A stretch of DNA of 8,576 nt, taken from Kiritimatiellia bacterium. Lineage in GTDB: Bacteria; Verrucomicrobiota; Kiritimatiellia; UBA8416; JABMPJ01. Below are positions 1 through 6,477 of this stretch, piece after piece (position 1 is the first letter of the stretch; the number at the start of each line of letters is the position of its first letter). A model generated the notes under the pieces. That model saw only the letters and a list, made by a program, of their open reading frames with translations, was not told the origin of the DNA and did no database searches. The stretch lies in NCBI GenBank assembly GCA_029939545.1, contig JAOZSS010000099.1, positions 1-8,576 of the forward strand. Direction: 5' to 3'. The position numbers and the translations under genes were made by a program.

Positions 1-1
1 G

Positions 2-319
2 GTGGTGATGCTACCTGAGGCGCCGTTCACCCAGGGAACAGGAATGGGACTGGTGGCCGTTGTGTTGGCGGTGCCAGATGCAGATACAGGGCGAGCGTCA
101 GGGATCGTTTTCTTTGATGATGAGCGGTTCATAGTGGGGAACCCGGAGCAGATGGAGGGGTTCGCGCAGGCTCTTGCAGAGCGTCTTGGCGATCACCCGG
201 ACATGCCGCTGGTTTTGCAGGCGGACATGGCGATCCCGCAGGGCACCATCGTCGAGATTGTGAATAGTGCGTCGAGTGTAGGGGTGAAGGAAGTGAATGT
301 GGCGGTTCGTCCCCGCTAA
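2..319 (+). CDS. exbD: ExbD/TolR-family proton-channel subunit, 3' part only
   Basis: This is the C-terminal, periplasmic part of an ExbD/TolR-like protein, which with ExbB/TolQ uses the proton gradient to energise TonB- or TolA-type transducers. The visible 105 codons begin with a V-M-L-P-E-A-P stretch, as found just after the membrane helix in this family. They end with the typical ExbD C-terminus: VLQADMAIPQGTIVEIVNSA, followed by a G-V-x-x-V-N-V strand. The N-terminal cytoplasmic tail and the single membrane helix with its essential Asp are not present, and family members are usually about 130-145 residues, so the gene starts before the window. The GTG at base 2 should not be taken as the start. 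A TonB-like gene follows after 21 bases, which supports the assignment. ExbD and TolR cannot be told apart from this fragment. Confidence 0.8.
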   Translation: MVMLPEAPFTQGTGMGLVAVVLAVPDADTGRASGIVFFDDERFIVGNPEQMEGFAQALAERLGDHPDMPLVLQADMAIPQGTIVEIVNSASSVGVKEVNVAVRPR

Positions 320-340
320 CACGGGGCAGGGCAGAGAACC

Positions 341-1066
341 ATGGCTGAGAAAGAAACATACCAGTATAACCGTGGGGCGATCGGGGTGCCGTCGGTGCTG
401 CTGGCGTTGGTCTGGATTATGATCTGGTCGTTGTGGCCTTCGTTTGATGTCAGCGGGGGCGGGAAGAGCCAGCGCAGACCGAGTCGCACGAAGGTCTCGT
501 ATGGTGTTGTTGATGAGAGCCTGTACATGAGTCCGCTGCTCTTCGCTCGCGCGACGCGTGTGGGCTTCCGAGCGCCGGAGGAGACATCACGTAACACGGA
601 CCCGATGGAGCACGAGCGCGCCCCCAACCTGCGCTTTCTGCACGTCGCACCGCCCGAGCCGGATTTTGGGGGTATGCGGAAGGACGCTTTCGACGTGGGG
701 CCGGTGAAACAGGTGGACGGCTACCGCCCGGTGTGGAAGGATACCGAGGATTTCGCTGCGACGGGCAATACGAAGCGCGTCGTGGTGGACGTCCGCGGGC
801 CATTGAAGGCACGCGGCTATCAGTCGGGACCTATGAACGGGCCCGAGTCCGGGGCTGAGCTGCGGGGGCTGGAGATAGAGGCATTTGTCGGAATCGACGC
901 GGCGGGCATGACCGAGGGGGTGTTCCTGGAGAAACCCTCCGGCGACAAGGTCCTTGATGCCAACGTGATTCGGTCGTTGGAGAGAGGAAAAGCTTCGCCT
1001 GGAACCGGACCGGTATCCGGGCGCGTGAGAGTGACGATAAGGAGAGGTGATGACAGTCAGAATTGA
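341..1066 (+). CDS. TonB-like single-pass membrane protein (divergent energy transducer)
   Basis: This is a 241-residue protein that I assign to the TonB-like group only tentatively. It has a short charged N-terminus, one hydrophobic segment at about residues 13-32 (GVPSVLLALVWIMIWSLWP) and then a long polar region (about 40-175), giving the N-in anchor topology of TonB/TolA. The C-terminal part (about 178-234) resembles a TonB C-terminal domain. It has an alternating strand EAFVGIDAAGM, then V-F-L-E-K-P-S-G-D-K-V-L-D, a helix N-V-I-R-S-L, and a last strand GRVRVTIR. It lies 21 bases after an ExbD-like gene, where a transducer is expected. It lacks the long Pro-Lys/Pro-Glu repeats of classical TonB. 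Ribosome-binding sequence before the ATG is weak (GCAGAG). Its 3' end overlaps hisD by 17 bases. It could also be a periplasmic protein of unknown function belonging to a Tol-Pal-like complex. Confidence 0.55.
   Translation: MAEKETYQYNRGAIGVPSVLLALVWIMIWSLWPSFDVSGGGKSQRRPSRTKVSYGVVDESLYMSPLLFARATRVGFRAPEETSRNTDPMEHERAPNLRFLHVAPPEPDFGGMRKDAFDVGPVKQVDGYRPVWKDTEDFAATGNTKRVVVDVRGPLKARGYQSGPMNGPESGAELRGLEIEAFVGIDAAGMTEGVFLEKPSGDKVLDANVIRSLERGKASPGTGPVSGRVRVTIRRGDDSQN
1039..1044 (+). promoter_or_regulatory. Ribosome binding site for hisD
   Basis: AAGGAG lies inside the end of the upstream TonB-like gene. It is 5 bases before the ATG at 1050 but only 2 bases before the GTG at 1047. The spacing favours the ATG as the hisD start. 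Confidence 0.7.
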
Positions 1067-2345
1067 GTTGTGGTCGCGTAAGAAGGGGGCGCGGGTGGTT
1101 GCCCGGTTTCTACAGCGGCCCGCTTTTGACGAGGCAGCCGAGGCCTCGGCTCGCAAGGTCTTGAAAGCCATACGAGCGAATGGCAACGCGGCCGTGGTGA
1201 AGTATGCCAAGGAGTTTGACGGGGTTGAACTGACGGCCGGGACGCTGCGCGTGAAGCGCGCCGAGATCACCCGGGCGCGTGACCGGGTGGATACCCGCAT
1301 CAAGAACGTCATGCGTGAGTCCTATAAGCGCGTGTCAACGTTCGCCCGCAAGGGCATGAAGAAGGATTGGCAGATGCCCTGCCCGCGTGGGGGGACGATG
1401 GGAGAGCAGTTCAAGCCGTTGGATCGCATCGGCGTATACGTGCCCGGTGGCGCCGCTCCACTGGCCTCAACCGCCCTGATGACGGCCACGCTCGCGAAGG
1501 TGGCCGGGGTTCCCGAGATCGTTGGCTGCACGCCGTGTGGGCCTAACAAGAAAGTGGATCCGGTCCTGCTGTACGCCATGGAAATGGCCGGGGTGACCGA
1601 GATCTACAAGGTAGGTGGCATCCAGGCGATCGGTCTGATGGCCTACGGAACGCAAACGATCAAACCCGTTCAGAAGATTGTCGGTCCGGGCGGCACCTAT
1701 GTGACGGCGGCGAAACGGCAGGTGTATGGCGACGTGGCGTTGGACATGGTGGCCGGCCCGAGCGAGATCGCGATTCTGGCGGACGAGACGGCCGACGCGC
1801 GCTACGTGGCGGCCGACCTGCTCTCGCAGGCCGAGCATGGCACAGGCCATGAAAAAGCGCTGTTGGTGACCTCTTCGGAGCGCTTCGCCAAGGCGGTGCA
1901 GGTTGAACTGGAAACGCAGGCGGTCCTGCTCTCACGCCAGGCGTGCATATCCGAAGTGATGAAACGCGGCATGCTGCTGGTCGTGACCCCCAACCTTGAC
2001 GAGGGCATGGAGTTGATCAACGCGTTTGCTCCTGAGCATCTTGAACTGCTCGTGCGCGAACCGAAGAGCTGGATCAAGAAGGTCCAGTCTGCGGGTGCCA
2101 TTTTCGTGGGTGCGTGGTCGCCTGAAGCGGTGGGCGACTTCGTGGCCGGTCCCAGCCACGTACTCCCGACCGGCGGGACAGCCGCACTGTTCTCCGGCTT
2201 GACCGCAGATGACTTCCGGCGGCGCAGCAGCTTTGTCGCCTTCACCCGTGCCGACCTGCACGACGCGGTACCGATAATCGAGGCGTTTGGCGAGATAGAA
2301 GGGCTCGATGCGCATGCGCGCTCGGCCAGGATAAGGTTTGAGTGA
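1050..2345 (+). CDS. hisD: Histidinol dehydrogenase
   Basis: This enzyme carries out the last two steps of histidine synthesis, oxidising L-histidinol to L-histidine through histidinal with two NAD+ and a bound zinc. The 431-residue length from the ATG is normal for the family. The family signature is clear: RIGVYVPGGAAPLAST near residue 126, GPGGTYVTAAKR near 212, and AGPSEIAILAD near 235. Zinc ligands by comparison with E. coli are Gln260 and His263 (in LLSQAEHG), Asp363 (in GDFVAGPSHVLPTGG) and His422 (in LDAHARSARIR). The catalytic Glu-His pair is at 329-330 (FAPEHLEL). All expected catalytic residues are present, so it should be active. The start overlaps the upstream gene by 17 bases, suggesting coupled translation. 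An in-frame GTG at 1047 would add one residue but is too close to the ribosome binding site. Confidence 0.98.
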   Translation: MTVRIELWSRKKGARVVARFLQRPAFDEAAEASARKVLKAIRANGNAAVVKYAKEFDGVELTAGTLRVKRAEITRARDRVDTRIKNVMRESYKRVSTFARKGMKKDWQMPCPRGGTMGEQFKPLDRIGVYVPGGAAPLASTALMTATLAKVAGVPEIVGCTPCGPNKKVDPVLLYAMEMAGVTEIYKVGGIQAIGLMAYGTQTIKPVQKIVGPGGTYVTAAKRQVYGDVALDMVAGPSEIAILADETADARYVAADLLSQAEHGTGHEKALLVTSSERFAKAVQVELETQAVLLSRQACISEVMKRGMLLVVTPNLDEGMELINAFAPEHLELLVREPKSWIKKVQSAGAIFVGAWSPEAVGDFVAGPSHVLPTGGTAALFSGLTADDFRRRSSFVAFTRADLHDAVPIIEAFGEIEGLDAHARSARIRFE

Positions 2346-2351
2346 GATGGC

Positions 2352-2379
2352 ATTGCCGATTGTTGATTGTTGATTGCCG
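2352..2379 (+). repeat. Four tandem heptamers (ATTGYYG) between hisD and hisC
   Basis: Four perfect-length 7-base units follow each other without gaps: ATTGCCG, ATTGTTG, ATTGTTG, ATTGCCG. The outer pair and the inner pair are each identical, and the array starts 7 bases after the hisD stop. It sits in the longest gap of the window (2346-2432, 87 bases) and is AT-richer than its surroundings. I see no coding role. It may belong to a dispersed intergenic repeat family or be a local slippage product. Confidence 0.8.
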
Positions 2380-2421
2380 AATGGGCTCGTCGTTTGTCGA
2401 GAGATTTTGCGGCAGATACGG

Positions 2422-2428
2422 AAAGAGG
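2422..2428 (+). promoter_or_regulatory. Ribosome binding site for hisC
   Basis: AAAGAGG lies 4 bases before the GTG at 2433. It fixes the hisC start there rather than at the in-frame TTG at 2367, which lies inside the heptamer array and has no purine-rich sequence before it. Confidence 0.6.
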
Positions 2429-2432
2429 TAGC

Positions 2433-3500
2433 GTGAGTCTGATCCGAAAATCAGTTGAAGCACTTGAGGGATACACGCCCGGGGAACAGCCGGACGATCC
2501 TGCGATCATCAAGCTGAACACAAACGAGAATCCTTATCCTTCATCGCCGAAGGTGGCGCAGGTCATGCGGGATATGGACGCGGCTCAGCTCTCGCGGTAC
2601 CCCGATCCGGTTTGCCGTGACTTGCGGAAGGGCCTGGCTGAACTCCATGGCTGCAGCGTTGATCAGGTGTTCGTGGGCAACGGGTCAGACGAGGTGCTGG
2701 CGCTCTGCACGCGTGCCTTTGTCGAGAATGATGGATCGGCAGGCTACTTCGACCCCACGTACTCGCTCTATACCGTCCTGGCCAAGATCCGGGCTGTTGG
2801 CGAGCATGTGATCGCATTGAACGACGATTTCAGTTGGCCGATCGATGAGGCGTCCGTTGAGCTGGATAAGGACGCGTCCTGCACACTCTTCTTCTTTACA
2901 AATCCGAACGCGCCCACCGGCCGCCTATGTCCGCGCGCTGAGGTGAAGCGTTTCTGCGAAGCGTTCAAAGGCGTTGTCGTAGTGGACGAGGCCTACGTGG
3001 ACTTTGCAGATGAGTGCTGTGATCAGCTTGTAGTGGAGTTGGACAATGTGATCGTGGCGCGGACGCTTTCGAAAGCGTATTCACTGGCGGGACTCCGCAT
3101 CGGATATGCCTTGGGCAGCTTACCATTGATCGAAGCGCTCTATAAGATCAAGGATAGCTACAACGTCGACGGCATTGCGCAGGCGATGGCACTGGCGGCG
3201 GTCGAAGACGTGGGGACGATGCGGGCTAACGCAGCGCGCGTGGTGGCTACGCGGGAGCGACTGGTGGAGCGGCTGGCAGCTCTGGGCTTCGGTGTCTGCC
3301 CTTCGCAGGCGAACTTTCTATGGGTGGAGCCGCCCGGCATGGGCGCGAAGGAAATGTTTGATGCGCTGCGGGCGAACCGTATACTGGTGCGGTACTTTCC
3401 AGGGGAACGCACGGGGCGCTTTCTGAGAATCACAGTGGGTACCGATGCGGACGTAGACCGTCTGCTGGACGTGGTGACGACGCTGTGTCGTGACGGCTAG
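2433..3500 (+). CDS. hisC: Histidinol-phosphate aminotransferase
   Basis: This is a PLP-dependent class I/II (fold type I) aminotransferase that converts imidazole-acetol phosphate and glutamate to histidinol phosphate and 2-oxoglutarate. From the GTG start it has 355 residues, normal for HisC. Visible motifs in order are the substrate loop LNTNENPYPSSP (about 28-39), RYPDP (about 56), the phosphate-binding GNGSDE (about 82-87), FFTNPNAPTGR (about 154-164), VVDEAYVDFAD (about 183-193) with the PLP-nitrogen-binding Asp185, and the Schiff-base lysine Lys214 in LSKAYSLAGLRIGYALG. The C-terminal RFLRITVG (about 329) holds the carboxylate-binding Arg. The reading frame stays open upstream to a TTG at 2367, but those codons read through the intergenic heptamers and do not look like HisC, so GTG 2433 with its AAAGAGG is preferred. 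Position between hisD and hisB supports HisC over other aminotransferases of the family. Confidence 0.96.
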   Translation: MSLIRKSVEALEGYTPGEQPDDPAIIKLNTNENPYPSSPKVAQVMRDMDAAQLSRYPDPVCRDLRKGLAELHGCSVDQVFVGNGSDEVLALCTRAFVENDGSAGYFDPTYSLYTVLAKIRAVGEHVIALNDDFSWPIDEASVELDKDASCTLFFFTNPNAPTGRLCPRAEVKRFCEAFKGVVVVDEAYVDFADECCDQLVVELDNVIVARTLSKAYSLAGLRIGYALGSLPLIEALYKIKDSYNVDGIAQAMALAAVEDVGTMRANAARVVATRERLVERLAALGFGVCPSQANFLWVEPPGMGAKEMFDALRANRILVRYFPGERTGRFLRITVGTDADVDRLLDVVTTLCRDG

Positions 3501-3513
3501 TCGGAGGTAAGCG

Positions 3514-4104
3514 ATGAAGAAGCGGACAGCCAAGGTGGCTCGCAAAACGAAGGAGACCGATATTTCGGTCGAGTTGTGCATTGATGGAACAGGGAAGGGG
3601 ACCATCGATACGGGCTTGCCTTTTCTCGACCACATGCTCGACGCACTGACGCGCCACGCCCTGTTCGATCTGAAGCTCAAAGCCAGGGGCGACTTGGAGG
3701 TGGATTATCACCACACGGTTGAAGACATCGGACTGGTCCTGGGCGAGGCGCTGGACAAGGCGCTGGGCAGCCGCAAGGGCATCACGCGTTATGGATCATC
3801 TCTGTTGCCGATGGACGACAGCCTGAGTGCTGTGGCCGTTGACCTGGGCGGACGCCCTTATCTCGTCTACAAGATTGCCAACAAAAAGCGCCGAACGGGC
3901 CAGTTCGACCTGAGCCTGCTTGAGGAGTTCTTCCGGGCATTCGTTGTGCAGTCACGAATGAATCTGCATATCGAACACAAGTACGGTCTCGAGCCACATC
4001 ACGCCTATGAATCGGTCTTCAAGGGGGTGGCACGCGCGCTGCGAGAGGCTTGTGCCCTGGATCCGCGCGAGACCGGTCTGCCTTCTTCGAAGGGAGCCAT
4101 CTAG
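3514..4104 (+). CDS. hisB: Imidazoleglycerol-phosphate dehydratase (monofunctional)
   Basis: This manganese-dependent enzyme dehydrates imidazoleglycerol phosphate to imidazole-acetol phosphate. The 196-residue protein matches the single-domain form and contains both halves of the internal duplication. The first half has FLDHML (37-42) and HHTVEDIGLVLGEAL (66-80). The second has HIEHKYGLEPHHAYESVFKG (152-171), so both metal-binding HHxxxE-type clusters (His66, His67, Glu70; His162, His163, Glu166) are present. There is no N-terminal histidinol-phosphatase domain of the kind found in the enterobacterial fusion, so a separate phosphatase must exist elsewhere. The start is well set: GGAGG at 3503-3507 lies 6 bases before the ATG. 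The gene begins 13 bases after hisC and ends 2 bases before hisA. The first 14 residues are lysine-rich (MKKRTAKVARKTKE), slightly extended and basic. Confidence 0.97.
   Translation: MKKRTAKVARKTKETDISVELCIDGTGKGTIDTGLPFLDHMLDALTRHALFDLKLKARGDLEVDYHHTVEDIGLVLGEALDKALGSRKGITRYGSSLLPMDDSLSAVAVDLGGRPYLVYKIANKKRRTGQFDLSLLEEFFRAFVVQSRMNLHIEHKYGLEPHHAYESVFKGVARALREACALDPRETGLPSSKGAI
4090..4096 (+). promoter_or_regulatory. Ribosome binding site for hisA
   Basis: AAGGGAG lies within the last codons of hisB, 10 bases before the GTG at 4107. The spacing is at the long end of normal, and translation from the adjacent hisB stop codon may assist initiation. Confidence 0.5.
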
Positions 4105-4106
4105 CC

Positions 4107-4853
4107 GTGATCGTTATTCCTGCGATTGACCTGAAGGGGGGACGCTGCGTGCGCCTGATGCAGGGGCGTGCCGACGCCGAGACGGTGTATGCCGAGGACC
4201 CCGTTGCCATGGCCCGGCACTGGGAGGACGAGGGCGGTGCCTATCTTCACCTCGTGGATCTTGACGGTGCGTTCGAGGGGCGGCCAATGCACGCCGAAGT
4301 GGTGGCGAAAATTGCCGCAGCACTGAGTATCCCTGTTGAGTTGGGGGGCGGACTTCGCTCCGACGCTCACGTGCGCGCCATGCTCGATTGCGGGGTCGAC
4401 CGCGTCATTCTTGGCACACGCGCCCTTGAGGAGCCGGCCGCGCTCCAGTCCCTGGTGGATACGTTCGGACGTCGGATCGTGGTCGGCATCGATGCGCGTG
4501 ACGGCCTGGTGCAAGTGAAGGGGTGGGTCGAAACCAGCAAGGTGGGAGCGCTTGATCTCGCCGCTCAGGTTGATGCCATGGGCGTCGACACCATTATCTA
4601 CACGGACACATCGACCGATGGCATGATGCGCGGCCACAACCTGGCGGCGACGAAGGCGATGTGCGATGCCGTGTCCTGTAATGTGGTGGCCTCGGGTGGT
4701 GTCAGCTCTGTCCAGGATGTCCAGGCACTGACGGCGCTCAATCATCCCCGCCTCAGTGGCGCGATTGTCGGTAAAGCCCTGTACGAAGGGGCTGTGACGC
4801 TCGCTGAGCTGCTGGACGCGTCCGGTCAGGGGTCAGGCACGGGCGCTCAGTAA
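4107..4853 (+). CDS. hisA: ProFAR isomerase (HisA)
   Basis: This is a (beta/alpha)8-barrel enzyme that isomerises ProFAR to PRFAR, the Amadori rearrangement of histidine synthesis. With the GTG start it has 248 residues, normal for HisA. The N-terminus IVIPAIDLKGGRCVRLMQG is diagnostic of HisA rather than its paralogue HisF and carries the catalytic Asp8. Further motifs are HLVDLDGAF (about 48-56), VELGGGLRS (77-85) for phosphate binding, VVGIDARDG (125-133) with Asp129, the second catalytic region YTDTSTDGM (165-173), and the C-terminal phosphate loops ASGGVSS (195-201) and IVGKALYEG (220-228). The frame stays open upstream into hisB, but HisA homology begins exactly at GTG 4107, 2 bases after the hisB stop. 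Its TAA stop overlaps the ATG of the next gene by one base. The last ten residues (SGQGSGTGAQ) look like an unstructured tail. Confidence 0.97.
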   Translation: MIVIPAIDLKGGRCVRLMQGRADAETVYAEDPVAMARHWEDEGGAYLHLVDLDGAFEGRPMHAEVVAKIAAALSIPVELGGGLRSDAHVRAMLDCGVDRVILGTRALEEPAALQSLVDTFGRRIVVGIDARDGLVQVKGWVETSKVGALDLAAQVDAMGVDTIIYTDTSTDGMMRGHNLAATKAMCDAVSCNVVASGGVSSVQDVQALTALNHPRLSGAIVGKALYEGAVTLAELLDASGQGSGTGAQ

Positions 4854-6433
4854 TGCAGGTGCGCCGTCCACTCGTCGGCGTAGCCCTCTGTTTCATGCTG
4901 GGATTAGGCCTTGGACAGATCATCCCTGTCCCTGAGTCGATCTTGGTTGGGGCGGGTTGGGTTGTTCTTGCTGTGCTCCTTGCTCTCCGTGCTCTGAAGG
5001 CGCCCACTGTAGCAACGCTGCGCACTATGGCATTGTTGGCGCTGGTGATCCTCATTGGCTGGGTGCGCGTGCTACCTGATCCCCTGCCGCCTGTCGAGAC
5101 GGTCCTGGCCGAAGGTGCAGACAGTCCGGTTGAGATCACTGGGACTGTAGCGGCAGACCCCTTGCCCGATCGCGCCGTACAGGGCGCAGCCTACCGGTTT
5201 CCGTTGCGCGTCGAGCGCGTTGTGACAGATGACGGGGAGGGGCTGTCAGTGCGAGGGCAGATCGAAGTACTCTGGTTCGGAAGTCTGGCATACGGGACGA
5301 GTCCGGCCTACGGTGAGCGTTGGCATGTTGAGGGAAAACTGCGAGCGCGACGTCGCGCGTCCAGGTACGGGAAGCTTCTGCTCATCTCCAGCAACCGAAA
5401 GTCCGAGCGTATGGGGAGTGGCGCAATGGCTGCCGTTGTGAAGTTCTGCCTCCGGTTGCGCCACAATGCGGCGGAATCCCTCCGGATTGGAGTGGAGGAC
5501 TATCCCGATTCGGTGGGCATGGTACAGGCGCTCTTGCTCGGGTGTCGGTCTGAACTGTCCGCTGAGGCCCACAAGCTCTTCGTACGCACGGGCACGCTGC
5601 ACATCTTCGCGATCAGCGGCCTCCACGTCGGCATTGTTGTGGGGTTGATCATTTTCTCTCTGGCCGTCATGAGCGTACCACGCCGGTGGTGGGTGCTACT
5701 CGTGGCGCCGATGTTGATTGCCTACACCTTGATGACGGGCATGAAACCCAGTGCGATTCGAGCGTGCATCATGGCGGTCGTCTTCCTCAGTGCCGCGGCG
5801 ATGCATCGAAGAGCTGACAGTTTTTCGGCGCTCGCTTTCGCCGCACTCCTGCTGCTTTCCTTCTCGCCCGGGATCCTCACGGAGGCAAGTTTTGTGCTGT
5901 CGTTTTCCGTGGTGGCCGGGCTTCTGCTGATGTTCTCTTCCTTTGAACGAGTCCTGCGTCCGCTATGGGCGCCGGACCCGTATCGCCTTGCTCGGGAGAG
6001 CCGGATGATACGGTTGGTGCGGGGTGGCGGCCGTTATCTGGCGGCGCTGGCGGGAGTGTCGGTGGCTGCCTGGCTGGTCTCGGCTCCGTTGATCGCCACA
6101 TACTTTGGCCGAATCGCACCTGTCGCGCTGCTTGCCAACGTTTTTGTCGTGCCCATGGCGTTCCTGATCGTTCTCTGCGGGTCGCTCTCGGTTGTCCTTG
6201 GGCTCTTTCTGGTTGTGGGGGCGGACATCTTCAATCACGCTTCACTTTCACTGACGCAGCTCCTGCTGGCCGGTCTCAGAGCGCTCAGCATGATCCCGGG
6301 AGGATGCGTCAAGGTGGGCCATGTTCCGTGGTGGGTGTCGCTGCTGTGGTACGGGCTCCTCGGCATAGCGCTTCTCTATTACTATGCCCGGTCATCTGGC
6401 CGCACACAATTGGAGCGCCTGGAGTTGCATTGA
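4853..6433 (+). CDS. ComEC/Rec2-family membrane protein without C-terminal hydrolase domain
   Basis: This resembles ComEC/Rec2, the inner-membrane channel that admits single-stranded DNA during natural transformation. The 526 residues begin with two or three membrane helices (about 7-25, 30-48, 56-73). A soluble, probably OB-like domain follows (about 85-180), as in the DUF4131 region of ComEC. Next comes the competence domain: HIFAISGLHVG (250-260) is its hallmark, followed by a KPSAIRACIMA helix (298-308) and several hydrophobic segments to about 511. Full ComEC proteins are usually about 700-800 residues and end in a metallo-beta-lactamase-like nuclease domain. Here the protein stops 15 residues after the last helix, and no such domain is seen downstream. 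The start ATG overlaps the hisA TAA (TAATG), and there is little ribosome-binding sequence, which suggests coupled translation. Family membership is firm; a role in DNA uptake is inferred. Confidence 0.88.
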   Translation: MQVRRPLVGVALCFMLGLGLGQIIPVPESILVGAGWVVLAVLLALRALKAPTVATLRTMALLALVILIGWVRVLPDPLPPVETVLAEGADSPVEITGTVAADPLPDRAVQGAAYRFPLRVERVVTDDGEGLSVRGQIEVLWFGSLAYGTSPAYGERWHVEGKLRARRRASRYGKLLLISSNRKSERMGSGAMAAVVKFCLRLRHNAAESLRIGVEDYPDSVGMVQALLLGCRSELSAEAHKLFVRTGTLHIFAISGLHVGIVVGLIIFSLAVMSVPRRWWVLLVAPMLIAYTLMTGMKPSAIRACIMAVVFLSAAAMHRRADSFSALAFAALLLLSFSPGILTEASFVLSFSVVAGLLLMFSSFERVLRPLWAPDPYRLARESRMIRLVRGGGRYLAALAGVSVAAWLVSAPLIATYFGRIAPVALLANVFVVPMAFLIVLCGSLSVVLGLFLVVGADIFNHASLSLTQLLLAGLRALSMIPGGCVKVGHVPWWVSLLWYGLLGIALLYYYARSSGRTQLERLELH

Positions 6434-6477
6434 ACGCTGGGAGTTGAGACAATCCGGACAGTAGCGATCTGATAGAA

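Noticed and set aside
587..1312. A 241-codon open frame on the - strand over the TonB-like gene and hisD start
   Set aside because: It overlaps two + strand genes and has no recognisable domain. The + strand gene has an anchor, a TonB-like C-terminus and operon context.
2347..2373. Short open frame right after hisD (MALPIVDC) as a possible leader peptide
   Set aside because: It contains no histidines, has no ribosome binding site of its own and reads through the heptamers; it does not fit a his attenuator.
2386..2401. Possible hairpin CTCG-TCGTTTGT-CGAG after hisD
   Set aside because: The stem is only 4 base pairs with an 8-base loop and no T-run, too weak for a terminator or attenuator.
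1802..2521. A 239-codon open frame on the - strand opposite hisD
   Set aside because: It lies antisense to a clearly real hisD, crosses the heptamer array, and its translation has no recognisable domain. Long antisense frames are expected in GC-rich coding sequence.
4101..4745. A 214-codon open frame on the - strand opposite hisA
   Set aside because: It is fully inside hisA on the other strand, His/Arg-rich as expected of a codon shadow, and has no motif.
6444..6474. TTGAGA followed by a TCTGAT-like box before the S41 peptidase as a promoter
   Set aside because: The -10 match is poor and the -35 partial. Such matches arise by chance, so no promoter is claimed.
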